Under the pieces are notes generated by a model. It searched no databases, had not been told where the DNA came from, and saw nothing but the letters and a program-made list of their open reading frames with translations. From Kribbella kalugense (GTDB lineage Bacteria > Actinomycetota > Actinomycetes > Propionibacteriales > Kribbellaceae), in NCBI RefSeq assembly GCF_004365875.1, contig NZ_SODF01000001.1, forward strand, positions 3,534,001-3,598,000: 64,000 bases of DNA, written 5' to 3'. Below are positions 25,463 to 32,835 of this stretch, piece by piece. Within the stretch, counting starts at the first letter, position 1, and the number at the start of each line of letters is the position of its first letter. A program made the position numbers and the translations under genes.

Positions 25463-25837
25463 GTGACCGGAGTGCGGTACCAGTCAGCGCGAGGCCGCCT
25501 CGTGCGCCTGGTCGGTGCGCTCCTCACGGCCGCGGTCGTCGTGCTCGGTCCACACTGCGCCGAAGCACAGGCAGCCTCGATCCCGCCACCGCAGGACGCC
25601 GTCGCGGCGTCGACCGAGGTGCGGATCGCTTCACCTGACAGCAGCGGCGACGTCGACCTGTTCACGGTCTGTCTGTCCTTCGTGATAGCGATCGTGCTGT
25701 CGACCCTCGCTGTAGTCATGCTCAGGCTCGTCAGAACCCCCACCCGGGCAACCGGCTGGACTCTGAAGTGGACTCCGCCGGCACCCGTGTGGTTGCCGCA
25801 GTTGAAGCCTGACGCTCTCGGTATCTCGCGGACGTAG
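25463..25837 (+). CDS. Small predicted membrane protein of unknown function
   Basis: A 124-residue protein with a GTG start. Residues 10-38 form a signal peptide or first membrane segment (LVRLVGALLTAAVVVLG), and residues of about 66-90 form a second (LFTVCLSFVIAIVLSTLAVV), followed by a short basic tail. Codon bias is actinobacterial. No family is recognised. It sits between the aromatic operon and the thiol-oxidation genes without clear coupling to either. Confidence 0.55.
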   Translation: MTGVRYQSARGRLVRLVGALLTAAVVVLGPHCAEAQAASIPPPQDAVAASTEVRIASPDSSGDVDLFTVCLSFVIAIVLSTLAVVMLRLVRTPTRATGWTLKWTPPAPVWLPQLKPDALGISRT

Positions 25838-25898
25838 GACAAACACCTCACCCTCAGCCGTCGGCCCTCGTGGTCGACGGTGACGCCGTCGTTCAACC

Positions 25899-26099
25899 GT
25901 GCCTGCACCAACGACCGGAAGCCCGATCGCCGTCGTCGGCCTGGTCGCACTGGTGGTCGCCATCGAACTGCAGGTCCGGATCATCGAGGAGCCACACCTG
26001 ATCAAGTTGCATGGGGCAACTTATCTCGACTACTCAACCCGCGTCGGCCGCTTCCTCCCAGGCATCGGCCGCCTGAACGAACAGACGATCGGACCATGA
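25899..26099 (+). pseudogene. Remnant of an isoprenylcysteine carboxylmethyltransferase-like gene
   Basis: A 66-codon frame encodes only the last membrane helix and tail of an ICMT-family methyltransferase. The segment IEEPHLIKLHGATYLDYSTR with VGRFLPGIGRL matches the conserved C-terminal E-E-P-x-L-x-x-x-H-G-x-x-Y motif. The family normally has 150-200 residues with four to five helices, and no matching N-terminal part is found upstream in any frame. The stop overlaps the DsbA-like start (ATGA), which suggests the intact ancestor headed that operon. It could be expressed as a short peptide, but a decayed gene is more likely. Confidence 0.65.
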
Positions 26100-26770
26100 C
26101 CAAGAACCTCAAACTCTCCCTGCTGGCGGTGCTGATCTTCCTCGGCGTCTTCGGCGCGATGGTTGCCATCAACGCCACCACGGCCGGCCGTGACGCCACC
26201 GACACCGCAGCCACTACCTCTGTCTCGGCATCGACCTCGACACCGGTGACGCGAGCCAACAGTCATCGGCTGTCCACGGCCGCGGACGGCAAGGTCACCT
26301 TCGTCGAGTTCCTCGACTTCGAGTGCGAAGCCTGCCGCGCCGCCTTCCCGGTGATCGAGCAACTCCGCAAGGAGTACGCCGGCCGGGTGACCTTCGTGGT
26401 GCGCTACTTCCCGATCCAGAGTCACTTCAACGCCGAGCGGGCCGCGCGTGCCGTGGAAGCCGCGTCGAAGCAGGGTGGGTTCGAAGCCATGTACCAGAAG
26501 ATGTACGCCACCCAAGAGGACTGGGGCGAGGGCAAGACACCTGCCGACGACACTTTCCGCGGCTTCGCACGCGAACTCGGCCTGGACCTCGCGGCCTACG
26601 ACAAGGCGTACGTCGACCCGGCAACCCTGCAACGAGTTGACGAAGATGTTGCCGACGGCACCGCTCTCGGGGTCGAGGGAACTCCCACCTTCTTCCTGAA
26701 CGGCCAGAAGCTGACACCTGAGTCCGCCGACGACCTGAGGAAGGCGCTCGATGACGCACTCGACGGCTGA
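26096..26770 (+). CDS. DsbA-family thiol:disulfide oxidoreductase
   Basis: A 224-residue membrane-anchored protein. One N-terminal helix (8-26) is followed by a Ser/Thr-rich linker to about residue 58 and a thioredoxin fold with helical insert. The redox motif is C77-E-A-C80 (DFECEACRAAFP) and the cis-Pro loop is in GVEGTPTFFLNG. It should oxidise cysteines of exported proteins and be re-oxidised by the VKOR protein encoded next. The start overlaps the methyltransferase remnant's stop, and its own end overlaps the VKOR gene by 20 bases. Confidence 0.9.
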   Translation: MTKNLKLSLLAVLIFLGVFGAMVAINATTAGRDATDTAATTSVSASTSTPVTRANSHRLSTAADGKVTFVEFLDFECEACRAAFPVIEQLRKEYAGRVTFVVRYFPIQSHFNAERAARAVEAASKQGGFEAMYQKMYATQEDWGEGKTPADDTFRGFARELGLDLAAYDKAYVDPATLQRVDEDVADGTALGVEGTPTFFLNGQKLTPESADDLRKALDDALDG

Positions 26771-27389
26771 CGTCACGTCCGCCCCGATCGCGTCGTCGAC
26801 GGATCGCGCCGGGCTGCCCGAGCGCGGTCTGGCGTGGCTTCTCCTCGTCGGCGGGTCGATCGGCTTCGTCGCCGCGTTCGTCTTGACGGTCGAGAGATAC
26901 AAGCTGCTCAGCAATCCGCTCTACGTACCCAGCTGCAGCATCAACTCGGTACTGTCGTGCAGCTCGGTCATGACCTCGTCCCAGGCAACCGCCTTCGGCT
27001 TCCCGAACCCGCTGCTGGGGATCGCCGGCTTCGCGGTCGTCGCGACGATCGGCGTCGTACTCCTCACCGGAGCGCAGCTCCCCCGCTGGTTCGGGCTCGG
27101 GCTCCAGCTCGGCGCCACGCTAGCGGTGATCTTCGTCCACTGGCTCATGTACCAGAGCATCTACAGGATCGGTGCGCTGTGCCCGTACTGCATGGTCGTC
27201 TGGGCCGTCACGATCCCGATCTTCTGGTACACCACCTTGCACAACCTGATACAGACCAAGACATCATTGCCCCGACAAGTGAGAGGCGTCGTCGGTGTGC
27301 TCGCGCAGTACCACGGCGTCGTGGTGACCGCATGGATCCTGTTCATCGGCAGTGTCGTCATCACGCGCTTCTGGCTCAGTAACGGCTGA
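26751..27389 (+). CDS. Vitamin K epoxide reductase (VKOR) family protein
   Basis: A 212-residue membrane protein with about five helices. The loop cysteines are C62 and C70 (SCSINSVLSC) and the quinone-side pair is C144-P-Y-C147. Together these are the complete electron relay of bacterial VKOR. Actinobacteria use VKOR with a DsbA partner in place of DsbB, passing electrons to menaquinone. The 20-base overlap with the DsbA-like gene supports a functional pair. The 3' end overlaps the convergent MFS gene by 14 bases. Confidence 0.92.
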   Translation: MTHSTADVTSAPIASSTDRAGLPERGLAWLLLVGGSIGFVAAFVLTVERYKLLSNPLYVPSCSINSVLSCSSVMTSSQATAFGFPNPLLGIAGFAVVATIGVVLLTGAQLPRWFGLGLQLGATLAVIFVHWLMYQSIYRIGALCPYCMVVWAVTIPIFWYTTLHNLIQTKTSLPRQVRGVVGVLAQYHGVVVTAWILFIGSVVITRFWLSNG

Positions 27390-28548
27390 CAGAGCGGACC
27401 ACCACTCCACCAAGGACTGCGGCGACCGCTAGGACGACGGCAAAGGCTGTGGCTCCGGCAGAGAGACCGATTGCGTTGATGACGTAGCCGGTCGCGACCG
27501 GGAGGGCGCCGGCCGGGATGTAGCCGCCGATGTTCATCAGCGAGTTGGCCTCGGCTCGGCGGTTGGCGGAGACGTGGGTGCCGATCAGGGTCAGTCCACC
27601 CAGCTGGCCAAGGCCCTGCCCGACACCCGCGAGTACTGCGGCAAGGACGACCAGCGCGGCTGTTGCGGTCTGCACCGCCGTCATCAGAACGGCCATCGCC
27701 AGGAGAGTGGACAGCGAGCCGAGGAGGAGGATCGACCGGACCTGCAAGCGGGCGACCGCGAACTGGCAACCGGTCGCGGCCAGGAACATCACGCACGCAG
27801 TACCTCCCGCGATCAACGGGCTGTTGACGTCGAGCAACTTGGACAGCAGCGACGGGCCCAGGGACAGGACGAACGAAGTCCCGGTGATCCCCGGCGCGAA
27901 CACCGCAACCCCGAACAGAATGTGCCGGCGCGGCAGCGGCTCCAGCTTTCGAGCGGATGTACGGCGCTGCGGCCGAGGAATTCGCAGTACGCAAGCGACG
28001 GCCAACGCGACGACAAGCATCACCAGCTCCACCGTGAAGATGGGCACGATCGGGGCCGACGTCCACTGGGCGAGCGAACCCGCCAGCAGCGGACCCAGGC
28101 CGGCACCCAGCACCATCGACACCGAGGCGATCAGCGATGCCTGGCGATGGCGTTCCGGTCCGCCGAGGTCGACCACTGCCGCCATACCCGCCGAGACCAC
28201 AACGCCGACCGCGATCCCCGTCAGCAGACGTGCGAGGAGTAGGACGCCGACGCTGGATGCGTTCAGGAACAACAGGCACGCCACGATAGCGATCGCGACA
28301 CCTGGGATCAGGACCGGCTTGCGGCCGATGCGGTCGGCGAGCTGTCCCGACACGACCAGGCTGAGCAGAAGGCCGAGGATGTACGTCGCGAAGATGACCG
28401 TCAGCGTGCCCGCGGAGAAGCCGATTTCCCTTTGCCAGCGGACGTACAGCGGTGTCGGCGAGTTCGACAACGCGAACACCGCGGTCACGATCCAGGCCGC
28501 CGACACCATCGGGCCGACACGTCGTCGCTGCTCCAGGTCGAGCTGCAC
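27376..28548 (-). CDS. MFS transporter
   Basis: A 390-residue protein with about 12 helices. The GTG start at 28548 has GGAGG seven bases upstream. Motif A is seen in VSGQLADRIGRKPVL, and the N-terminus contains SNSPTPLYVRWQREIGFS, common in small actinobacterial drug-efflux MFS proteins. It is divergent from an ArsR-family gene, and the two share a large palindrome, so export is probably de-repressed by a ligand of that regulator. The substrate is unknown. Confidence 0.9.
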   Translation of the reverse strand: MQLDLEQRRRVGPMVSAAWIVTAVFALSNSPTPLYVRWQREIGFSAGTLTVIFATYILGLLLSLVVSGQLADRIGRKPVLIPGVAIAIVACLLFLNASSVGVLLLARLLTGIAVGVVVSAGMAAVVDLGGPERHRQASLIASVSMVLGAGLGPLLAGSLAQWTSAPIVPIFTVELVMLVVALAVACVLRIPRPQRRTSARKLEPLPRRHILFGVAVFAPGITGTSFVLSLGPSLLSKLLDVNSPLIAGGTACVMFLAATGCQFAVARLQVRSILLLGSLSTLLAMAVLMTAVQTATAALVVLAAVLAGVGQGLGQLGGLTLIGTHVSANRRAEANSLMNIGGYIPAGALPVATGYVINAIGLSAGATAFAVVLAVAAVLGGVVVRSVSRY

Positions 28549-28566
28549 CTGACACCTCCGGGCTTA

Positions 28567-28610
28567 GTACGAGTTTTCTCGAACATACCTTAGTTCGATA
28601 AAACTCGTAC
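28567..28610. promoter_or_regulatory. 44-bp palindrome between the MFS and ArsR genes
   Basis: GTACGAGTTTTCTCGAAC (28567-28584) and GTTCGATAAAACTCGTAC (28593-28610) match as inverted arms at 17 of 18 positions around eight bases. It fills most of the divergent promoter region and is AT-rich against the background. It is the obvious operator for the ArsR-like regulator, controlling both genes. Confidence 0.8.
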
Positions 28611-28628
28611 AACGGGTAGGGTGTGGTC

Positions 28629-29006
28629 ATGCGAAACGTCAGCATGGGGAATCCCGACTCTCTGCCTGCTCCCCTACCGGAGCCGTCGGTCGAAGAGTTG
28701 CGGCTCGAGTCGGTGCTCGGCGCCCTGGCGGACCCCCTTCGGCTGACCATCGTGAGCCGGCTGCTGCTGGAGTCGGAGGCCTACGACCACACGTGCGGCT
28801 GGTTCGGGTTCGACCGCCCGAAGTCCTCGCTGACCCATCATTTCAAGGCATTACGCGAGGCGGGCCTGATCCGTCAGCGTCAGTACGGCCTCGAGCGACG
28901 CAGCCGGGTCCGCGACGACGACCTCAACGAGCGGTTCCCCGGGCTGCTGGAACTGGTTGCCGATTGGGCTTCTACAAAGCTGCCTCGTACGTCGTCAGCG
29001 TCTTGA
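28629..29006 (+). CDS. ArsR-family winged-helix regulator
   Basis: A 125-residue protein. The HTH covers about residues 28-95 (LGALADPLRLTIVSRLL, KSSLTHHFKALREAGLI). One Cys lies in a DHTCGWFGF loop, which is usual in the non-metal group of this family (HTH with organic or redox signal), so metal sensing is not certain. A GTG six bases upstream is an alternative start. It is divergent from the MFS gene across the 44-bp palindrome. The end overlaps the convergent MarR gene by 35 bases. Confidence 0.88.
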   Translation: MRNVSMGNPDSLPAPLPEPSVEELRLESVLGALADPLRLTIVSRLLLESEAYDHTCGWFGFDRPKSSLTHHFKALREAGLIRQRQYGLERRSRVRDDDLNERFPGLLELVADWASTKLPRTSSAS

Positions 29007-29403
29007 GGAAGAGTTCGCGCTGCTCGTCGGTCAGTGGCTCGAGGGCCTGACGCCAGGCTCGCGCACTTCGGGCCAGCCAGCCGTCGATCGCGTCCCGGTG
29101 CGCATCGGCCAGCGAGACGATCGCGCGGCGCCGGTCGGCCGGGTCCTCGCCGCGGTCCAGGACGCCCTTCCGGCTGAGCTCGCCGACCATCAGGCTGACC
29201 GTGGCCGGCGTGACCTCCAGGCGTTCGGCCAGTTCGTTCACACCCAGTGGACCGTCGAACAGCAGGTATGCGAACAGCGACAGGTGCCGCGGTGCGAGGT
29301 TCATCCCGGCCAGCTCGTCGGGCACCTTCATCCGCTTCGTCCGTCCCACCATCCGCGGCATCAGCAGCAGCAACGTGCGGATGCTCTCGTCCACACTTGA
29401 CAT
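28972..29403 (-). CDS. MarR-family transcriptional regulator
   Basis: A 143-residue winged-helix protein: APRHLSLFAYLLFDGPLGVN, recognition helix VTPATVSLMVGELSRKG and wing DRGEDPADRRRAIV are all typical. It is divergent from the F420-type/hemerythrin fusion gene at 29469, with a 65-base shared promoter that contains a palindrome. Control of that gene and of itself is likely. Confidence 0.9.
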   Translation of the reverse strand: MSSVDESIRTLLLLMPRMVGRTKRMKVPDELAGMNLAPRHLSLFAYLLFDGPLGVNELAERLEVTPATVSLMVGELSRKGVLDRGEDPADRRRAIVSLADAHRDAIDGWLARSARAWRQALEPLTDEQRELFLKTLTTYEAAL

Positions 29404-29422
29404 ACCTTTGTCTCCAAAACTA

Positions 29423-29436
29423 CTTTGCTTGCAAAG
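29423..29436. promoter_or_regulatory. Short palindrome in the marR/reductase promoter
   Basis: CTTTGC and GCAAAG are inverted around TT, in a 65-base divergent intergenic region that also contains a loose copy (CTTTGTCTCC) at 29406-29415. It is a plausible MarR site; the arms are only six bases. Confidence 0.5.
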
Positions 29437-29468
29437 CTAAGTCACTTCGTCAGATCGAGGGTAGCCGG

Positions 29469-30320
29469 ATGGACGTCAATCACGAGGTCATCGAGGAGTT
29501 CCGGGCGAACGGCGGTCGGGTCACCTCGGCGTACGGCGGGATGTTCAAAGATGCGGACCTGTTGCTGCTGACAACCACGGGCGCGCGATCCGGTCGAGCA
29601 CACACCACGCCGGCCGCGTACGCCGAGGACGCCGGACGCCTGATCATCTTCGCGACCAACTCCGGCTTGCCGACGGCGCCCGCGTGGCTGCACAACGTCC
29701 GCCACAACCCGGTAGTCGTGGTCGAGGCCGGCGGCAACAAGTACGACGCGGTCGCGACTGAGATCACTGGTGCCGAACGGGATCGCCTGTACGCCGATCA
29801 GGCCGCGCGGATCCCCGCCTTCGCGGCGTACCAGCAGAACACCTCGCGGGTGATCCAGGTGGTCGCACTCACGCCGGCGAGAGTCGGCGCTGCGACCGCG
29901 CAACTGAAGGAGATCCATGCCGGGCTGCGCAAGCAGCTCGACGACACTCTGGTTGCAGTCGATGCCTACCTCGCCGGAGCTGGCGACGCACCGGAGCCGG
30001 TGAAGACTCTGGAGCAGCACTGCCTCACCTTCTGCGGCGCACTGCATGCCCACCATTCGCGCGAGGACGGGGTGTTCCCTCGGCTCGCCGCCGACTTCCC
30101 CGAACTCAAGCCGGCTCTCGACCAGCTGACGCGGGAGCACACGATAGTTGCCGCACTCAACTCGGAAATCACCGCGACGCTGGAACGTCTGACAACGGCA
30201 CCAACCCGCGAGGTCGCGATGGAGCTCCGCGCCGACCTGGCTCGATTGGCTGCAGACCTAGAAGCCCACTACACCTACGAAGAAGCCCATCTGGGCCCGG
30301 CCCTCGACGCTATCGGGTAA
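29469..30320 (+). CDS. Deazaflavin-dependent (DDN-like) reductase fused to a hemerythrin domain
   Basis: A 283-residue two-domain protein. Residues 1-135 match the F420-dependent nitroreductase/quinone reductase (DDN) split-barrel family (LLLTTTGARSGRAHTTP, WLHNVRHNPVVVVEAGG). Residues 145-283 are a hemerythrin HHE domain with candidate di-iron ligands H150, H195/H196, E199, H224, H267 and E271. The frame is continuous through a short linker. Such a fusion would join a two-electron reductase to an oxygen- or NO-binding iron centre, suggesting a role in redox or nitrosative stress. The gene is divergent from a MarR gene and overlaps the convergent membrane protein gene by 11 bases. Confidence 0.85.
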   Translation: MDVNHEVIEEFRANGGRVTSAYGGMFKDADLLLLTTTGARSGRAHTTPAAYAEDAGRLIIFATNSGLPTAPAWLHNVRHNPVVVVEAGGNKYDAVATEITGAERDRLYADQAARIPAFAAYQQNTSRVIQVVALTPARVGAATAQLKEIHAGLRKQLDDTLVAVDAYLAGAGDAPEPVKTLEQHCLTFCGALHAHHSREDGVFPRLAADFPELKPALDQLTREHTIVAALNSEITATLERLTTAPTREVAMELRADLARLAADLEAHYTYEEAHLGPALDAIG

Positions 30321-30765
30321 GAACGGCGGCGAGCAGTCCCGCCAGCGCGATCGTTTGCAGGGCGGCGCGGGGCCAGATGACGCTGTCCCAGCGCTCCTGC
30401 AGCGCTCGGGTTTCCGGCGGCACCGTGTGGCCGGCCGCGGCGGCGCGCAACTGTTTGTTGATCGGTGCGCTGATGCGGCCGTAGATCGCAAGCCATACCA
30501 GGAGCGCGACCAACGCGATCGAGCCGGCAATCCGTGCTGTGGTTTGGTCGGTGGTCACGACGACGATCGCGGTGGCGATGACCGAGATCGCGCCGGGTAT
30601 CGGTAGCCGGCGGTCGCCGTACTCATGGACCCGGCCAATCAAATCAGCCACGGAGGCGTCGGCGGCACCTGCGGCTGCGGGGCGCAGGATGAGCGCGGCG
30701 AAGACGTCGGTGCCATAGATGATGGCCGCGGTCGCGATGGCGACCAGGGCGGCAATTGTGCTCAC
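30310..30765 (-). CDS. Four-helix membrane protein, DUF1772 (anthrone oxygenase)-like
   Basis: A 151-residue protein with four predicted helices (6-30, 57-75, 80-98, 130-148). The charged loop ALQERWDSVIWPRAALQT before the last helix resembles the DUF1772 family, which includes anthrone oxygenases, though the resemblance is loose. The GTG start overlaps the TetR stop (GTGA). It is the last gene of a three-gene operon with the TetR and SnoaL-like genes, so its expression is likely TetR-controlled. Confidence 0.65.
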   Translation of the reverse strand: MSTIAALVAIATAAIIYGTDVFAALILRPAAAGAADASVADLIGRVHEYGDRRLPIPGAISVIATAIVVVTTDQTTARIAGSIALVALLVWLAIYGRISAPINKQLRAAAAGHTVPPETRALQERWDSVIWPRAALQTIALAGLLAAVLTR

Positions 30766-31394
30766 GGTTTCTTCTTTTCGGTCGTTTTGGGGAGGGCCCG
30801 AGCGAGGCAGTCGGTCAGCGCGTCGTCGAGCAAGGCGTGCAACTCGGTGGGGTCGACGTCAACGCGACCCACGACCCTTAGGGCAATCAGCCCGTGGGCC
30901 GTGGCCCAGAGCTGCATTACGTGCGGCTCGGGCCGGCGGTCTCCGGCAGTGGTCAGCAGTCCGGTCAGGACGTCACCGATGGCTTGGCCTTCGGTCCACG
31001 TGTCAGTAGCCGGTACGCGTACGCCGCCCAGGCCGTACATCAGCTGGTACACGTCGGATTCGGCAAGGGCGAAGTCGAGATAGGCATGTCCGGCCCGCCG
31101 TACAGCTGCAGCCGCGTCGGCTGAAGGTTGGCCTGCGGCCGCCATCGCATCGTGCAGACGGGCGAACCCGTCGCGGACGAGGGCGAGGAGGATCTCGTCG
31201 CGGCCACCGAAGTACCGGTAGGCGAAGTTCGCGGAGTACTCGATCTCGTCGGCCAGGCGTCTCATCGTGACGGCGTCCCAGCCCTCACGCTTGGCCAGGT
31301 CGCGAGCCGCGGAGAGGATCGTCTCGCGCGCTGCGGCGCGTTCCCGCTCCCTTCGTTGCCGCGCGGGCGTGAGAGCGGGATCGTCAGCCGTCAT
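30762..31394 (-). CDS. TetR-family transcriptional regulator
   Basis: A 210-residue protein. The N-terminal HTH is visible as ETILSAARDLAKREGWDAVTM and ADEIEYSANFAYRYFGGRDEIL, followed by a helical ligand domain with a C-terminal TetR_C-type region. It lies in the middle of a three-gene operon whose start codons all overlap the previous stops (ATGA, GTGA). It probably represses the operon through the GGTTAC/GTAACC sites upstream of the first gene. The extra open frame beyond 31394 is antisense shadow. Confidence 0.9.
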   Translation of the reverse strand: MTADDPALTPARQRRERERAAARETILSAARDLAKREGWDAVTMRRLADEIEYSANFAYRYFGGRDEILLALVRDGFARLHDAMAAAGQPSADAAAAVRRAGHAYLDFALAESDVYQLMYGLGGVRVPATDTWTEGQAIGDVLTGLLTTAGDRRPEPHVMQLWATAHGLIALRVVGRVDVDPTELHALLDDALTDCLARALPKTTEKKKP

Positions 31395-31780
31395 TGACCG
31401 CCTGCCAGTTGGGCGAAGAATGCCTGCCCGTCCAGCTGATCCCAGTGCTCGACCGCCATACCGTCGACGACCCGCCAGATGTCCATGGAATGCATCACCA
31501 CGCGGCGCCCGTTCGGCGGCAGCCCCATGAAAGGCCCCTGGAACGTGGCGTTGTAGGTGAACCGGCCAGCGACGCGATCCCCGTCGACCAGGACGTCGTC
31601 GAGGGTCACCTCGGTGTCCGGAAACGCGGCGAACCACTGCGTCCAGAACTCCCGGTTCGCTTCGCGCCCGTCCTCCACGAAAGCGTTGTGGTTGATGTAG
31701 TCCTCGACCACAAAGCCGTCGACCGCATCGGGGTCGTGACCGTTCATCAACTCAACGAAGGCATGCGCCACCGTAGTCAT
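31391..31780 (-). CDS. SnoaL-like ester cyclase-family protein
   Basis: A 129-residue NTF2-fold protein. The ATG at 31780 has GGAG six bases upstream; a TTG five codons earlier is possible. Family motifs are MNGHDPDAVDGFVVEDYINHN, FAAFPDTEVTLDDVL and MDIWRVVDGMAVEHWD, as in polyketide-cyclase-like SnoaL proteins of stress operons. It is the first gene of the operon with TetR and the membrane protein. The role is probably in modifying a small hydrophobic ligand, but catalysis is not demonstrated in most members. Confidence 0.85.
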   Translation of the reverse strand: MTTVAHAFVELMNGHDPDAVDGFVVEDYINHNAFVEDGREANREFWTQWFAAFPDTEVTLDDVLVDGDRVAGRFTYNATFQGPFMGLPPNGRRVVMHSMDIWRVVDGMAVEHWDQLDGQAFFAQLAGGQ

Positions 31781-31797
31781 CGCTACTCCACTCAATT

Positions 31798-31830
31798 GGT
31801 TACGTTGTAACCAGAGTGTACGCCGTAACC
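31798..31830. promoter_or_regulatory. GGTTAC/GTAACC palindromes before the SnoaL-TetR operon
   Basis: GGTTAC (31798-31803), three bases, then GTAACC (31807-31812) form a palindrome, and another GTAACC lies at 31825-31830. They sit 18-50 bases upstream of the SnoaL-like start, where a TetR dimer would block transcription. Confidence 0.6.
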
Positions 31831-31837
31831 AAACCTG

Positions 31838-32638
31838 TCAACTCAGATCCGCCGTGTACGCCGCCTGGAGCGCCTCGTCCCACGGCTCGGTCTCCGCGGC
31901 CAGGGAGTCCAGGACTGTCTCGGGCCGGGTTGCACCTGAGACCACCGACAGCACAGGTGACGACGCCAGGAGCGCGCGCAACTGCAGGCGTTGCAGTGAC
32001 ACCCCACGCTCGGCAGCCATGGCTGCCAGGTGTGCAGCGCCGGCGGAGTGTCGCAACGGCGAGTACGCGAAGAACGGCACGTCATTGGCTTCGCACCAGA
32101 CGAGCACCTCGGCCGACTCCCGCCCCATCGCACTGTGCAGATTCTGTACGGCGTCGATGCGAGCGACTCGGGCCGCTCGCTCCAGCCCTGGTACGTCGAC
32201 GTTGGACAGCCCGATCCTGGCCAACTTCCCCTCATCACGAAGCTCGGCGAGAACCGACGTACCCTCCTCCACCGGCTGCTCCGCGAGATCGACTCTGTGC
32301 AAGTAGTAGAGATCCAACTGCTCACCCCCGAACACCCGCAGACTGCCCTCGACGTCAGCCCGAATCCGCCCCGCACTGATATCCGCATCCCAGGTCGTCT
32401 CACCGATCCGCGAATGACCGCCCTTGGTCCCAACAATCACGCCAGTACCCCGAGCCGCCTCCGCTGCCAACTCCTCGCCGTACAACGGCACGTCAACCTG
32501 CGCATACGCCCGCGCCGTATCCAAAATCCCCACCCCAGCAGCAATCCCCGCCCGAACCGTAGCTAGATCCACCTCCCGATCCCGCCCCCCAAACGAAAAC
32601 CCCGCCACCCCCAACGCCACCCGCCCAACAAGCCCCAT
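31838..32638 (-). CDS. Aldo/keto reductase
   Basis: A 266-residue (beta/alpha)8 oxidoreductase, shorter than the usual 310-330. The start at 32638 follows GGAGGA at six bases. It has ILDTARAYAQ (Asp-Tyr of the catalytic tetrad region), a VIVGTKGG strand with Lys, and DLYYLHRVD with the catalytic His. The C-terminal cofactor loop is short (VVSGATRPETVLDSL), consistent with NADP(H)-type AKRs. It reduces aldehydes or sugars; the substrate is unknown. It is a single-gene unit next to the SnoaL-TetR promoter. Confidence 0.87.
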   Translation of the reverse strand: MGLVGRVALGVAGFSFGGRDREVDLATVRAGIAAGVGILDTARAYAQVDVPLYGEELAAEAARGTGVIVGTKGGHSRIGETTWDADISAGRIRADVEGSLRVFGGEQLDLYYLHRVDLAEQPVEEGTSVLAELRDEGKLARIGLSNVDVPGLERAARVARIDAVQNLHSAMGRESAEVLVWCEANDVPFFAYSPLRHSAGAAHLAAMAAERGVSLQRLQLRALLASSPVLSVVSGATRPETVLDSLAAETEPWDEALQAAYTADLS

Positions 32639-32835
32639 CACATCTCCTCCGCTAGTCCTGTGGCTGGCCAATGGTAAGTGCAGAACAACGTTGTAGTGGG
32701 GCATTTACAGGGGGTTGAGGGGGTGCGAACATGAGGGCGCCCCTGGCGCCAACCGCCCCTGCGTGTCGGGTTCGAGCGTCGGTGACACACGTTCTCATCA
32801 GATCGGGCCGTGCCCGCTTCAGGATGGAGTGTCAG

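Noticed and set aside
25291..25950. 219-codon minus-strand frame across the small membrane protein gene
   Set aside because: Composition and lack of motifs point to a shadow; the plus-strand frame has a proper signal/membrane pattern.
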